Below the pieces are notes generated by a model, which had not been told where the DNA came from, searched no databases, and was given only the letters and a program-made list of their open reading frames with translations. Below, one piece after another: positions 11,011-21,131 of a stretch of DNA of 64,000 nucleotides (positions within the stretch are counted from its first letter, which is position 1; the number at the start of each line of letters is the position of its first letter). The DNA is taken from NCBI GenBank assembly GCA_030015575.1, contig JASDDO010000014.1, forward strand, positions 169,107,911 through 169,171,910, given 5' to 3'. The translations under genes were made by a program, and so were the position numbers. This stretch comes from Agapanthus africanus. Its lineage: Eukaryota; Streptophyta; Magnoliopsida; Asparagales; Amaryllidaceae.

Positions 11011-12637
11011 AGATCTGATTACAGAAAGGGTTCGAGCAACAACAACCGTCGTACGACAGTTCAGCTCAGAGGGGTCCACCTCGGGTATCCCAGCAGCGGT
11101 CTTTCAATCAATGGCAGACTGGTACAGGTCGAAATCAGGGACAGGCTTTCACCCTGTCTGCCGAGCAGGCAGAGGCTTCTGGAGAAGTGGTTACAGATAC
11201 CATCCTTGATTATTATGTACCAGCTAGAGTTCTTTTTGATTCGGGTGCTTCGTATTGTTTCATTTCTACGCGGTTTGTTGACACACACTCTATACCTCAC
11301 AAGCGGTTGACCAAGGGTTAGGAGATACATACGGGTAACGGTGTTATTGTGTCCAACCAAGAGTGTAGATTATGTCCGGTGGTAGTATGCGGTAGTGAAT
11401 TCTATGCGAATTTCCTTCTAATCGGGACGGGCAGCTATGACGCAATTCTCGGGGTGGATTGGATGAGCATATTCCATGCGATCATCGATTGCCAAGCTAA
11501 GGAAGTGACTTTCTGCATTCCTAATCATCCTGAGTTTGTTTTCGAAGGCGGAAGCGAGTCCTTGGAGCCAGCCAAGTTTAGAGCCAAGCTGAAAGTGTTG
11601 GCGACTATGGAGATTGATGAGAGTCTAGCCCCAGAGATCGTTCGAGATTTTCTTAATGTGTTCCCTGAAGATTTACCAGGTCTACCACCTCCCCGCGTCT
11701 TGGGATTCCCTATTGACCTGATTCTATGGACGGCGCCAGTTGAATTGGCAGAACTAAAGAAGCAGATAGAAGATCTGTTGAACAAGGGATTTATCCATCC
11801 AAGTGTTTCATCCAAGTGTTTCCCCTTGGGGTGCTCCTGTGTTACTGGTGAAGAAGAAAGATGGTTTCTTGCACATGTGCATTGACTACCGGGAGTTGAA
11901 CCGAGTGACCATGAAGAACAAGTATCCCATTCCCCGCACCGACGACTTGTTTGACCAGCTTGGTGGTGCTCGAGTATTCTTCAAATTAGACCTTCGGTCA
12001 GGGTACCACCAAATCAGGGTCAAGGCAGAGGACATATGAAAGACGGCTTTTTGAACCCGATATGGCCACTATGAGTTTCTTGTGATGTCGTTCGGTGTTA
12101 CCAATGCACTGGCCATATTTATGGATCTGATGAACAGGGTTTTCTCCAAGTACTTGGACAAGTTTGTCGTCGTATTCATCTATGACATTCTAGTATATTC
12201 CAAAAATCGAGAGGAGCACGCCGAGCATCTATGAATTGTATGGCAGGTTCTGCGGGAGGAGAAGCTCTATGCAAAGCTAAGCAAGTGCAAGTTTTGGCTT
12301 GACAAGGTGCAATTTCTGGGGCATGTCGTTTAAAGTGATGGCATTTCTGTAGATCCGACGAAGATCGAATCTATCAAGGACTGGCCGACACCAAAATCAA
12401 TTGCTGAAATAAGAAACTTCTTGAGATTGGCTGGGTACTATCGGCGGTTTGTCCAAGAATTCGCCAGAGTAGCGGAACCCTTGACAAAGCTCACACGGAA
12501 GGAGATGCCGTATGTTTGGTCAGAGGAATGCACCCAGGCGTTCGAGCTGTTGAAACTGATGTTGACCACGGCCGCAATCCTGACTGTGCCAGACAGCTCA
12601 GGTGGCTTAGTTGTTCATAGTGATGCGTCGGGAAAAG
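11011..12637 (+). pseudogene. Element A protease, reverse transcriptase and first part of RNase H, degenerate
   Basis: The aspartic protease motif VLFDSGASYCFIS is intact near 11230. The linker SYDAILGVDWMSIFHAIIDC and the FPEDLPGLPP stretch lead into RT ([39 protein letters not shown], then [14 protein letters not shown] near 12170). The catalytic box normally reads F-I-D-D; here it is F-I-Y-D, so an active-site Asp is lost. Further breaks are a duplication/frameshift near 11800, TGA at 12037, and more stops near 12050, 12230 and 12330. The RT connection ([25 protein letters not shown]) and the RNase H first motif HSDASG are readable. Element E starts at 12638. Confidence 0.9.
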
Positions 12638-12744
12638 TGTAACAACCCTAAACATTCTGTACAAATTTTTCCCCAAAAATACAGAAAGGGGTATTTGAGC
12701 CTGAACACAAGTTATAAGTTTGATTTTCTTGTAAATAGCAAAAA

Positions 12745-12815
12745 GGAGTTTATAGCTCATTGGTTAGACCTTGCACTGCTGAACCAAAGCACCAGAGTTC
12801 AAATCCATTAGCCAC
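12745..12815 (+). other. tRNA-like stretch in E 5' LTR
   Basis: It begins GGAGTTTATAGCTCATTGG and ends GCCAC, about 71 bp. It has an A-box-like TAGCTCATTGGTTAG and a B-box-like GAGTTCAAATCC at tRNA spacing. The acceptor ends do not pair well, so I call it tRNA-derived, not a tRNA gene. Confidence 0.6.
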
Positions 12816-13207
12816 ATTATTTTTTCTAATTAGTTTTCTTTAAAATTTTTAGAAGCCCAAGAGCCTACACGTGCATAACTCGTAAAAACCAAAAGTCACA
12901 TATAAAACAAACGAGCCCAGGAGGTAGACCAATCGACAGAAGACACATGGCAACAAGACCCGGCCTGACTCGGCCTAACTCGGCCGGCGACCCGGCCGAA
13001 TCGACCGGCGCCGCCGGCCAATTCATCACAAAATTTGAGTTTGTCTTCTTAACATCTGTGCCTTTTGGTCTTCTTATAACTTCTGTATGGTTTAAATCCC
13101 CTGCACATTAACAGAGCATTTTTAAAACCTCATTAATCTATTTTTAATACAATTTTCAATACAATTTTCAATACATCTTTTCATCTACCCTAACCTTAAA
13201 ATTCTTC

Positions 13208-13215
13208 TATAAATA
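13208..13215 (+). promoter_or_regulatory. TATA box of E 5' LTR
   Basis: TATAAATA followed by CCCACACTC; the same block is in the 3' LTR at 21111-21118 and, inverted, in the solo LTR at 23569-23576. Transcription would start about 30 bases downstream. Confidence 0.7.
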
Positions 13216-14050
13216 CCCACACTCTTTTCCACCTTCTCACTCCAAATCTCTGTCCAAAACTCTCAAGAAAATTCTAAGTTTAATAGTGTGCAAGTGGAGT
13301 TAGCGAAGGGCGAAGCTCCGACGAACTTCCGACGACGACCCTACGAGCTCCCGGCGACGAAACGATGCACCGGCACCTCCTACCCCTCCCCTTTCCTCTT
13401 CTCTAATCAAATAACCCATAATTCCCTCCTCTTTTTTCTCTTTTCTAATCTAAAAACTTGTATTTCTAAAACCTGACGGAAGCGGAGTTAATCCGACTTC
13501 CGTTTCGGTTTTTCTTTAAAAGTTCCACTTTTCTTTAAAACAACACTACCAAACTCTCACAACATGACTATTAATCATTAACAAAACATATTGAACAAGT
13601 TCCATTTCAAAAGAATGTATATTATAATTTTTATCGCAATTTTACAGAAAAATACCATATAGTTTAGCTTCGATATAAAAATATCATTACCCTTGCTATA
13701 TCTTTAGATAGTTCACGAAGTAATGACCTACCTCCTCACAACACACATCTCTATCATAACACAATATATTTTGGGAACATAGAATACGGAAATATGATTT
13801 TTACAAATAAATACCATAAACTACAAAACCTTTTTCTATAAGATGCGTATTTTTAACAAATCTTTGTAATGTGCCGCTACAACCCATTTCGGGGAACCCA
13901 TTCGGGATGGTGCGGATTATCGCACATCCTCCGGCTTAGTAATGCGAGATGCAGACCTCCGCAAGGAGCATACGGTCTCGACAGATTTAAAAAATAAAAA
14001 TATCTTAAGAAAATGAGATTTCTAGAAAAATAATAAATTAAAATTATTTT

Positions 14051-14057
14051 ATATATA

Positions 14058-14093
<36 letters not shown>

Positions 14094-14102
14094 TGTATGT
14101 AT
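14051..14102. repeat. (AT)n then (GTAT)n microsatellite
   Basis: About 16 bases of AT followed by about nine GTAT units. The 3' LTR copy near 25000 has only a short AT run, so the GTAT run expanded after E inserted. Confidence 0.9.
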
Positions 14103-14678
14103 CATCAAAATATCTAATTTTTTGATATAATATAAATATTCCAACTTTTCTAAATCAAAAGAATCACTTTACATGAAAACACCATGCAATTCCATACAAG
14201 TTCAATTTTACAATTAAATACCATATATTATGAAATTAGGTTTTATTCATTAGAAATGCCACATATATAAAATCTACATCTACGAAAACTCTAAAGACAA
14301 TAATTAAATACTTGAGGTGTATTTTGAAAATTATACAAAATTATTTTTACATAAAACCCCCTCAAGTTGTATAAATTACAATAAGGACCCTAGTAAATAT
14401 AGGTTTAAGCGGGACCAGTCTCTTGAGCCTCAGGGAGCCGGAGATATCGGTGTTGTCTATTTAAGGTATACAACTTAACAAACGGTGTTATCAACATGGT
14501 AATCGTATTTGAAAAAGACACAAATCCTGCCGTCCATGTGCAGCAATTACCGATAATACCAAAACATAATTCAGGATTCAATTTCTTTTCTAATTGTGTG
14601 ACTCAGACTGAGTCTCAATTTATACAATCTGACTTGAATGGGATTCAAGTATAAAACTACATTACAATATGAATCTAT

Positions 14679-14707
14679 ACAACAACAACAACAACAACAA
14701 CAACAAC
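14679..14707 (-). repeat. (TTG)n tail of the LINE
   Basis: About nine CAA units on the plus strand, directly next to the target duplication. They form the 3' end of the LINE RNA. Confidence 0.85.
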
Positions 14708-14757
14708 TGAGCCTTTTATCCCAAGCATATGGGGTAGGCTACATGAACCAATGAGAA

Positions 14758-17631
14758 TCACGCCGGGTCCAGCACATGAATCCTCCGCCTCCACTCACTC
14801 CTATCGAGCAATATACTTTCATTGAGTCCTTTGGCAACCATATCGTTTCGTATCACCTTCATCCACGTTTTCTTCGGTCTCCCTTTTGCCCTTTTGTCAT
14901 TGCCCATATCGAGAGTATCTATTCGTCGAACCGGTGCTTCCATAGGTCTGCGTCGTACATGACCAAACCATCTTAGCCGGTTTTCCCGCATCTTCTCCTC
15001 CACAAGTGCTACACCAACTTTTGCACGAATATCCTCATTTTGCACCTTATCCTTTCTAGTGTTACCGCACATCCAACGAAGCATGCGCATCTCCGCTACA
15101 TGCATCTTCTGTGTATGATGCTTCTTAAGAGCCCAGCATTCTGTACCATATAATAAGGCAGGCTGAATAGCATTCCGATAAAACTTCCCTTTCAATTTTA
15201 ACGGAAAGTTACGATCACACAAAATCCCTGTTGCACTCCTCCATTTCAACCAACCAGCTTGGATCTTTTGATTAACATCACTATCGATCTCCCCATTCTT
15301 TTGGATGATGGAACCTAGATATCTAAACCGGTCGCTTGGTGATATCTCTTGCCCTTCGAATGTTATACCAATATGGTTTTGACTTCTCTGGTTACTAAAT
15401 TTGCAATGCATATATGCTGTCTTGGACCTGCTCAATCTGAATCCCCAAAATTCCAATGTTCGCCTCCATAATTCCAATTTGGCATTAACCCCTGCTTTCA
15501 TCTCATTTACTAGAACAATATCATCAACGAATAGCATACACCAAGGTATCTCATCTTGGATAGTTCTAGTAAGCTCATCCATCACGATGGTAAACAGGAA
15601 TAGACTTAATGCAGATCCTTGATGTAAACCAATTGTAATCGAAAAATCACTCATTAAGCCGCCGCAAGTTCTGACATTTGCCACTACTCCATCGTACAGA
15701 TCCTTGATTATATCAATATACTTGACGGGGACCGCCTTCTTCATCATTGTCCCCTATAATACCTCTCTAAGTATCTTGTCGTACGCTTTTTCTAAATCAA
15801 TAAATATCATATGTAAATCTCTTCTCCTCTCTCGAAAACGCTCGACAAGTTGACGAAGCAAATGAATAGCCTCTGGCATCGATCGCCCAGGCATGAACCC
15901 AAACTGGTTCTCTGTTATCTTAATATCCTTCCTTAGCCTGTGTTCAATCACTCTCTCCCAAAGTTTCATGGTTTGACACATAAGTTTTATTCCACGGTAG
16001 TTTGAGCAACTTTGAATGTCACCCTTGTTCTTGTAGATAGGTATAAGGATACTTTTCCTCCATTCATTTGGCATCTTTTTTATCTACCAAATCTTATTAA
16101 ACAGATCTGTCAGCCATTTAATGCCTATTTCTCTTAAGCATCTCCAAATCTCGATAGGAATCCCGTCAGGACCAACCGCTTTTCTTAAACTCATTCTGTT
16201 CAAAGCTCCTTTAACCTCAGGTAGTCTTATTTTACGCATGAAATCACGGTTTATATCTTGAGATTGAATCACAAGTCCATCCAAATTCTTAGTAAAGCAC
16301 TCATTGAACAATTTGTTAAAATAATCTCTCCATCTTTCCTTGAGATCCTCATCTCGAACTAAAACCTTCTGATTTTCATTTTTGACACACTTCACCGCAC
16401 ATAAGTCTCTAGTCTTCCTTTCCCGCATCCGAGCAATCCGGTATATATCATTTTCAGCCTCTTTAGTGTCTAATTTCTCGTACACCTCCTTGTAGATCTT
16501 AGATTTAGCTTCCCGAACAGCTTTCTTAACTTCCTTTTTAGCCATTTTATACTTCTCAAATCTCTCCACATCTCTACTTTTCTTCAAATCTATATAAGAA
16601 TCCCTTTTAATTTTAATAGCAGCCTTTACTTCTTCATTCCACCATGATGTGTCCTTAAATGGTGGAGCACCACCTCTCAACTCACCAAGTAGATCTCTAG
16701 CTACCTTCTTGATACAACTAGCTATTTTGTTCCATGTTCTGTCAAAATTATCTTCCGACTGCCAATCCGCTTCTTGGACTACACAATCTATAAAAGCCTT
16801 TTGGTTACCTTCTTTCAATCGCCACCATTTAATTCTAGGCTCTACCTTACGTCTAATCTTCCTAGGTCCTCTTCTAAATCGAAAATCTAGAACTAAAAGT
16901 CTATGTTGAGTGGTTACACTCTCACCTGGCACTACCTTACAATCGATACAACAATCTCTATCTATTCTTCTCGTCAGAAAAAAGTCTATTTGATTAGCAC
17001 TTGATCCACTCCTAAAAGTGATAAGGTAGGACTCTCTTTTCCTAAACCAAGTGTTTGCTAAGATCAAGTCATAAGATAAGGCAAAATCTAAAATCGAGTC
17101 ACCTACTTCATTCCTTTGTCCAAAACCAAGACCTACATGGATAGTATCAAACCCACTACGACTAGTACCTACATGTCCATTAAGATCACCACCAATAAAT
17201 AACTTCTCTCCACTAGGTATACTTTGCACCATCTCGTCTAAATCCTCCCAGAATAGACGCATACTAGCGTCATCAAGACCTATCTGTGGTGTATAAGCAC
17301 TAATAACATTAAGGATCTCTCCACTTAAAATAAGCTTAACCAGTAAAATTCTATCACCTTTTCTCCTAATCTCAACTACATTCTCAAGCAACCGTCTATC
17401 TATGATTATGCCTACCCCATTACAATTTTTATCTCTACCCGTATACTAAAGCTTATAACCACAAGGCTCTATGACTCTACTCTTTTCATCTACCCACTTA
17501 GTTTCTTGCAAACACATAATACCAACTCTCCTCCTAATCATCACGTCCACTAATTCTATTAGTCTACCCGTAAGGGAACCTATATTCCAGGAAGCTAGAC
17601 GGATCCTATGAAACCCTTGCTTATTTGTCAC
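14758..17631 (-). pseudogene. LINE endonuclease-reverse transcriptase with three in-frame TAG stops
   Basis: One frame of about 957 codons. From the N-terminus: AP-endonuclease motifs ASWNIGSLTG, QETKW, SAYTPQ, GGDLNGHVG, SANQIDFF and TQHRLLVLDF; a basic linker; RT motifs KAVGPDGIPIEIW, IPIYKNKGDIQSCSNYRGI, FMPGRS, IFIDLEKAYDK (motif A), GLHQGSALSLFLF (motif B) and MLFVDDIVLV (motif C, catalytic FVDD kept); then a C-terminal part with RMLRWMCG and RLRWFGHVRRRP. The frame is cut only by TAG at about 17443-17445, 16084-16086 and 15754-15756, with no frameshift. Two stops stand where Trp is expected in this family. Such proteins nick target DNA and copy the RNA in place. Confidence 0.92.
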
Positions 17632-17860
17632 TACACCCGGAGTCCGATGTAGCGCGCCGTTTCTGGACGACGACCCTTACTTATTTGTCACTACACCCGA
17701 GGTCCGATGTAGCGCACCATTTCTGGACGACGGCCCTTACTTATTTTTCACTACACCCGGGGTCCGATGTAGCACGCCATTTCTGGATGACGACCTAGAA
17801 GCCCTTGCATACTTAACACTACACCCGGGATCTGATGTAGCGCGTCGCTGAGTAGGGGAT
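17632..17860 (-). repeat. Tandem repeats in the LINE 5' region (about 4 units of about 62 bp)
   Basis: Units contain CACTACACCCGG(A/G)GTCCGATGTAGCGC...TTTCTGGACGACG followed by CCCTTACTTATTTGT; the fourth is divergent. They lie upstream of the coding frame, so they may be repeated 5' UTR/promoter units, as in some other LINEs. Confidence 0.8.
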
Positions 17861-19038
17861 GCCCCAACGATATTCTTATTATGGTTCATGTCATAGAATG
17901 TGACAAAGTTTTACGTTGGCTGTCACAAGCCTACCACAACCCTCACCCTTTCTCATCCGGACTTGGGACCGGCAACGGTGGGTTTTACAATATGAATCTA
18001 TGAATCCATATAATCAATCTGACTTGAATGAGATTCAAGTATATATAACAATTCAATATGAATCCATATATTCAATCTGTTCAATCTATAAAATCTACAT
18101 AACTTGACTGAACCAAACCATGGATATATTCTATTTACATGATTATCCAGTATCTCTATTTCCATTTATACGATATCATGGTTTCGGCAAGTCATCCGTC
18201 TATACAATCTATAATACAATACAATACAATACAATACCATCGGTACAATCATTACTATCAATAAAATAAATATACTGGATGTTGGGGTAGTTCATGCGTG
18301 AATCCAACAAAATCTCAAGAGTCCTCCTAGATCATGAATCCATGTCTACTAACATAAGCAAGCTATCATGAGGGCCCGTGTTTTCTTGCTCCTGGATTAC
18401 AGTCTGTTGAGTTTGGAATACTTCAACACTAGGTTGAAGTCCTGTTACTAACATTTGATTCAGGCACGTGGTTCCCTACCCCTGGATTACAGCCTGTTGG
18501 GTTCGAGAACACTCTTGAGATTGGTTGACATTCACCCTTGAACTTATGTTAACAGCAGCGTTAACAATAAATTCAACATTATAACAATATAATACAACTT
18601 TAAAAACTACACACTCTCTCTGCCTATTCTACTTCTCCCTTATCTTTGAGACTTACCGAGCGATTGTTCGCTGATGACATTCCTTCTCTTTCTTCTTTGG
18701 AATGTTGTCAGGTGGATCGGACCTTCAGGAGATCGAGCCCACCAGCGAGGATTTGGATCAGCTAGCTTTCGACCTGGAGCTCTAGATACTTGTACATTTC
18801 ATTTCAGTACTTTCCATTTCTGTTATGCCACTGTTTAGGCATTGCTTTCCATTCCATGTATTTACTTTCAGATGCATTGTACAAAAGAATGTTAATAAAC
18901 AAAGTTGATGTTCATTACATTTGTCTCTTGTGTATATTTCTTTATATTGCTTAGTTACGCTTAGCGTATTTACTCCTGAGTAAATACGTAGCGGCCAGTC
19001 GCGCCCTCTGCCCGTACACCGGGAAACGGGGCGTGATA

Positions 19039-19229
19039 GGTTTTATTGGTGGCCTATGCAGGTCAGAGCTGTATGGAACCCTACCATGCAGTTCAGTTCT
19101 GCGTGGACAATCTAAGCAATATAACATAAGAACTAGCAACTGAAAACATTCTTTACAATTCACATTCCTTGAATCTCATCATTTCATATACTTTGAATCC
19201 ATCACAACCTTATTTTTTCATTCAAGGTT
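19039..19229 (+). other. E leader with atypical primer site
   Basis: After the LTR comes GGTTTTATTGGTGGCCTATGC, then AGGTCAGAGCTG. The standard site TGGTATCAGAGC is not present. It looks like TGGT...TCAGAGC with about 12 extra bases, or a site for another tRNA. The same form is at 26624-26660. No gene here. Confidence 0.5.
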
Positions 19230-20443
19230 ATGGATTCCCCAAACAACACCAGCACCAATGTCAACAACACTCCCCCACCACTACTGATTACACCTGCCGT
19301 CGCTACTCCGATCAATGAGCAGACGGTATTGCTTGAGGCGATCCACAGCCTTCTAGAAGGACAACAGCAACAGACTGTTGTTCTCTCGAACCGTCCAGAA
19401 GCGGAAGCACCCGGAGTGAAGCAATTTCGGGCACTGCACCCCAAGAACTTTTCGGGAAAAGAGAGCCCTCTGGAAGCGGAGGAATGGGCTCAGAGTATCG
19501 AGGACGACCTGGCAGCAGCACAAGTGCTAGAGGTAGTTTGGATCCGAGTTGCAAAGCTGCAACTTACGGACAATGCACGAGTCTGGTAGAAGGCGGAAGA
19601 AAGCCGTCTTGACCAACCTATCTAATGGAAGACTTTCCGTGACATGTTCGATGCAAAGTACTTCCCTGAGACTGCCCACTTTGATATGGAACAGCAGTTC
19701 ATACATCTGCAACAAGGTTCAATGTGGACCAAATCAATAGATGAGTATGATGCTGAGTTTACCATGCTCAGTCGGTAAGATATGTTTCAATAATTCGATT
19801 TTTTCAATATATCACATACTACACATCTAACAAAACACCATAACAGGTTTGCGGCCCATCTCATACCAACTGCTGAGATCAGAGTTAGAAGATTTCAGCA
19901 AAGTTTGGACCCGGAAATCTAAGCTGCATTAGCTACGGGGATTTCCTAACCCATGATATGGCTTTGAAAGCTGCACGAAGATATGAGGTAGTGGTGAAGA
20001 AGATGGGCAAACCTCAATCTGCCGGAGTGAAGCGTCCTGCCAACCAGATGGCATGAGGAGCCTCATCAGGACCACCATTTGTACCAAGGAGACCGGGGGT
20101 ACCAATCAACAGACCCAGCCCAGCCTTTTGTGCCTACTGCAAGAGAGCTGGAAATCTGATGAAAGATTGCCGACAAGCAAACGGTCTTTGCCTGATATGT
20201 AGATCTACCATAGGAACTTGCCCACACAACCGAACTAATCCTAATTCCGCAGTTAGACCAGCTATCCAAGCTCCACCTACTCAGTTAGCTCTTCCTGCAC
20301 CACCTCCACGTGGATCACCTTTACCTCGACAACCATCGATGTACCAGCATGTACGAAGAAATATGCCGAGACGCCAGGCTTACAATTTGGCGGCCGTAGA
20401 AGTTGAGACGGTTGGCCAGGGTAACCCTGGTAATTCTCTTTAA
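19230..20443 (+). pseudogene. Element E gag with two intron-like sites, degenerate
   Basis: The ATG at 19230 opens MDSPNNTSTNVNNTPPPLL, a Pro/Asn-rich N-terminus, then VKQFRALHPKNFSG, LEAEEWAQSIEDDL, LQLTDNARVW, KAEESRL, FDAKYFPETAHF, DEYDAEFTMLSR, FAAHLIPTAEIRVRRF, and a zinc knuckle CAYCKRAGNLMKDC (His position changed to Asn) with CLIC after it. In-frame stops include TAG after NARVW (19587-19589), TAA after DQPI and others near 19921-19950. The frame is continuous from LSR to FAAHL only if 19775-19846 is removed. The end (GNPGNSL, stop 20441-20443) is read into what is intron 2 in B. Pol is absent, so particle proteins only would have been made. Confidence 0.88.
19775..19846 (+). other. 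Putative intron 1 in E gag (72 bp)
   Basis: It runs GTAAGATATG...CCATAACAG with a CTAAC branch-like motif about 20 bases before the acceptor. It lies at the same codon (LSR / FAAHLIP) and phase as in B, but little of its interior matches B. GTAAG is a strong donor. Confidence 0.75.
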
Positions 20444-20550
20444 CCTTTTCAAACTTTTGCATCACTTTATAATTATTCATACACTATCGCCAAACTTTTC
20501 TTGAATCTGTTACACTTTCCTTTTACAAATTTCGAGGACAAAATTTTTAT

Positions 20551-20563
20551 ACGGAGGGTAGAA
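20551..20563 (+). other. Polypurine tract of element E
   Basis: ACGGAGGGTAGAA directly before the 3' LTR, after TTTCGAGGACAAAATTTTTAT. Only about 120 bases separate it from the intron 2 donor, showing how cleanly pol is missing. Confidence 0.75.
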
Positions 20564-20672
20564 TGTAACAAGCCTAAACTTTCTGTACAATTTTTTTTTT
20601 CCAAAAATACAGAAAGGGGTATTTGAGCCTGAGCACAAGTTATAAGTTTGATTTGCTTGTAAATTGCAAAAA

Positions 20673-20744
20673 GGAGCTTGTAGCTCATTGGTAAGATTTT
20701 GCACTGCTGAACTAAAGCACCAGAGTTCAAATCCCATCAGCCAC
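20673..20744 (+). other. tRNA-like stretch in E 3' LTR (72 bp)
   Basis: GGAGCTTGTAGCTCATTGG to ATCAGCCAC. The A-box-like part is at 20681-20692 and the B-box-like part at 20723-20735. It is better preserved than the 5' LTR copy. Stems are imperfect, so function as tRNA is unlikely. Confidence 0.6.
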
Positions 20745-21110
20745 ATTATTTTTTTAATTAGTTTTCTTTTAAATTTTTAGAAGCCCAAGAGCCTACACGT
20801 GCATAACTTGTAAAAACCAAAAGTCACATATAAAACAAACGAGCCCAGGAGGTAGACCAATCGACAGAGGACGCATGGCAACAAGACCTGGACTGACTCG
20901 GCCGGCGACTCGGCCGAATCGGCCGACGCCGCCGGCCGAGTCATCACAAAATCCGAGTTGGTCTTCTTAACTTCTGTGCCTTTTGGTCTTCTTATAATTT
21001 CTGTATGGTTTAAATTCTCTGCACTTTAACAGAGCCTTTTTAAAACCTTAATCTATTTTTAATCCAATTTTCAATATATCTTTTCATCTACCCTAACCCT
21101 AAAATTCTCC

Positions 21111-21118
21111 TATAAATA
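21111..21118 (+). promoter_or_regulatory. TATA box of E 3' LTR
   Basis: TATAAATA followed by CCCACACTC, as in the 5' LTR. The solo LTR inserted 13 bases downstream, which would separate the TATA box from its start site. Confidence 0.65.
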
Positions 21119-21131
21119 CCCACACTCTTTT

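Larger units (their letters stand above)
14679..17984 (-). mobile_element. RTE-type LINE, near full length, minus strand
   Basis: A 3.3-kb non-LTR retrotransposon with one open frame for endonuclease and RT and no separate ORF1. Its 3' end (left side) is a (TTG)n simple repeat instead of poly(A), which is typical of RTE LINEs in plants. It is flanked by a perfect 17-bp target duplication. The 5' part carries a four-unit tandem repeat. Confidence 0.9.
14662..18001. other. Target-site duplication flanking the LINE
   Basis: TTACAATATGAATCTAT occurs at 14662-14678 and 17985-18001, identical over 17 bases. The E 3' LTR has this sequence once, followed by GAATTCATATAATC, near 25576-25592. That is the empty site, so the LINE boundaries are well fixed. 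Confidence 0.95.
12638..19038 (+). repeat. 5' LTR of element E, interrupted by a LINE (about 3.1 kb without it)
   Basis: It matches the 3' LTR segment by segment: TGTAAC start, tRNA-like stretch, GC-rich CGGCC repeats near 12960-13020, TATA box, GGGGAACCCATTCGGG block, and the CTTGAGCCTCAGGGAGCC block. The LINE at 14679-17984 sits in a run that is uninterrupted in the 3' copy near 25570. No LTR-encoded gene is seen. Confidence 0.88.

Noticed and set aside
12960-13020. GC-rich CGGCC repeats in E LTR as a CpG island of a gene
   Set aside because: Short, LTR-borne, present in all E LTR copies, and no gene follows.
14776-14976. Plus-strand frames over the LINE
   Set aside because: They are shadows of the minus-strand endonuclease-RT frame, which carries all the motifs.
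20673-20744. Functional tRNA gene
   Set aside because: Box-like blocks are present but the acceptor and T stems do not pair and it lies inside an LTR.
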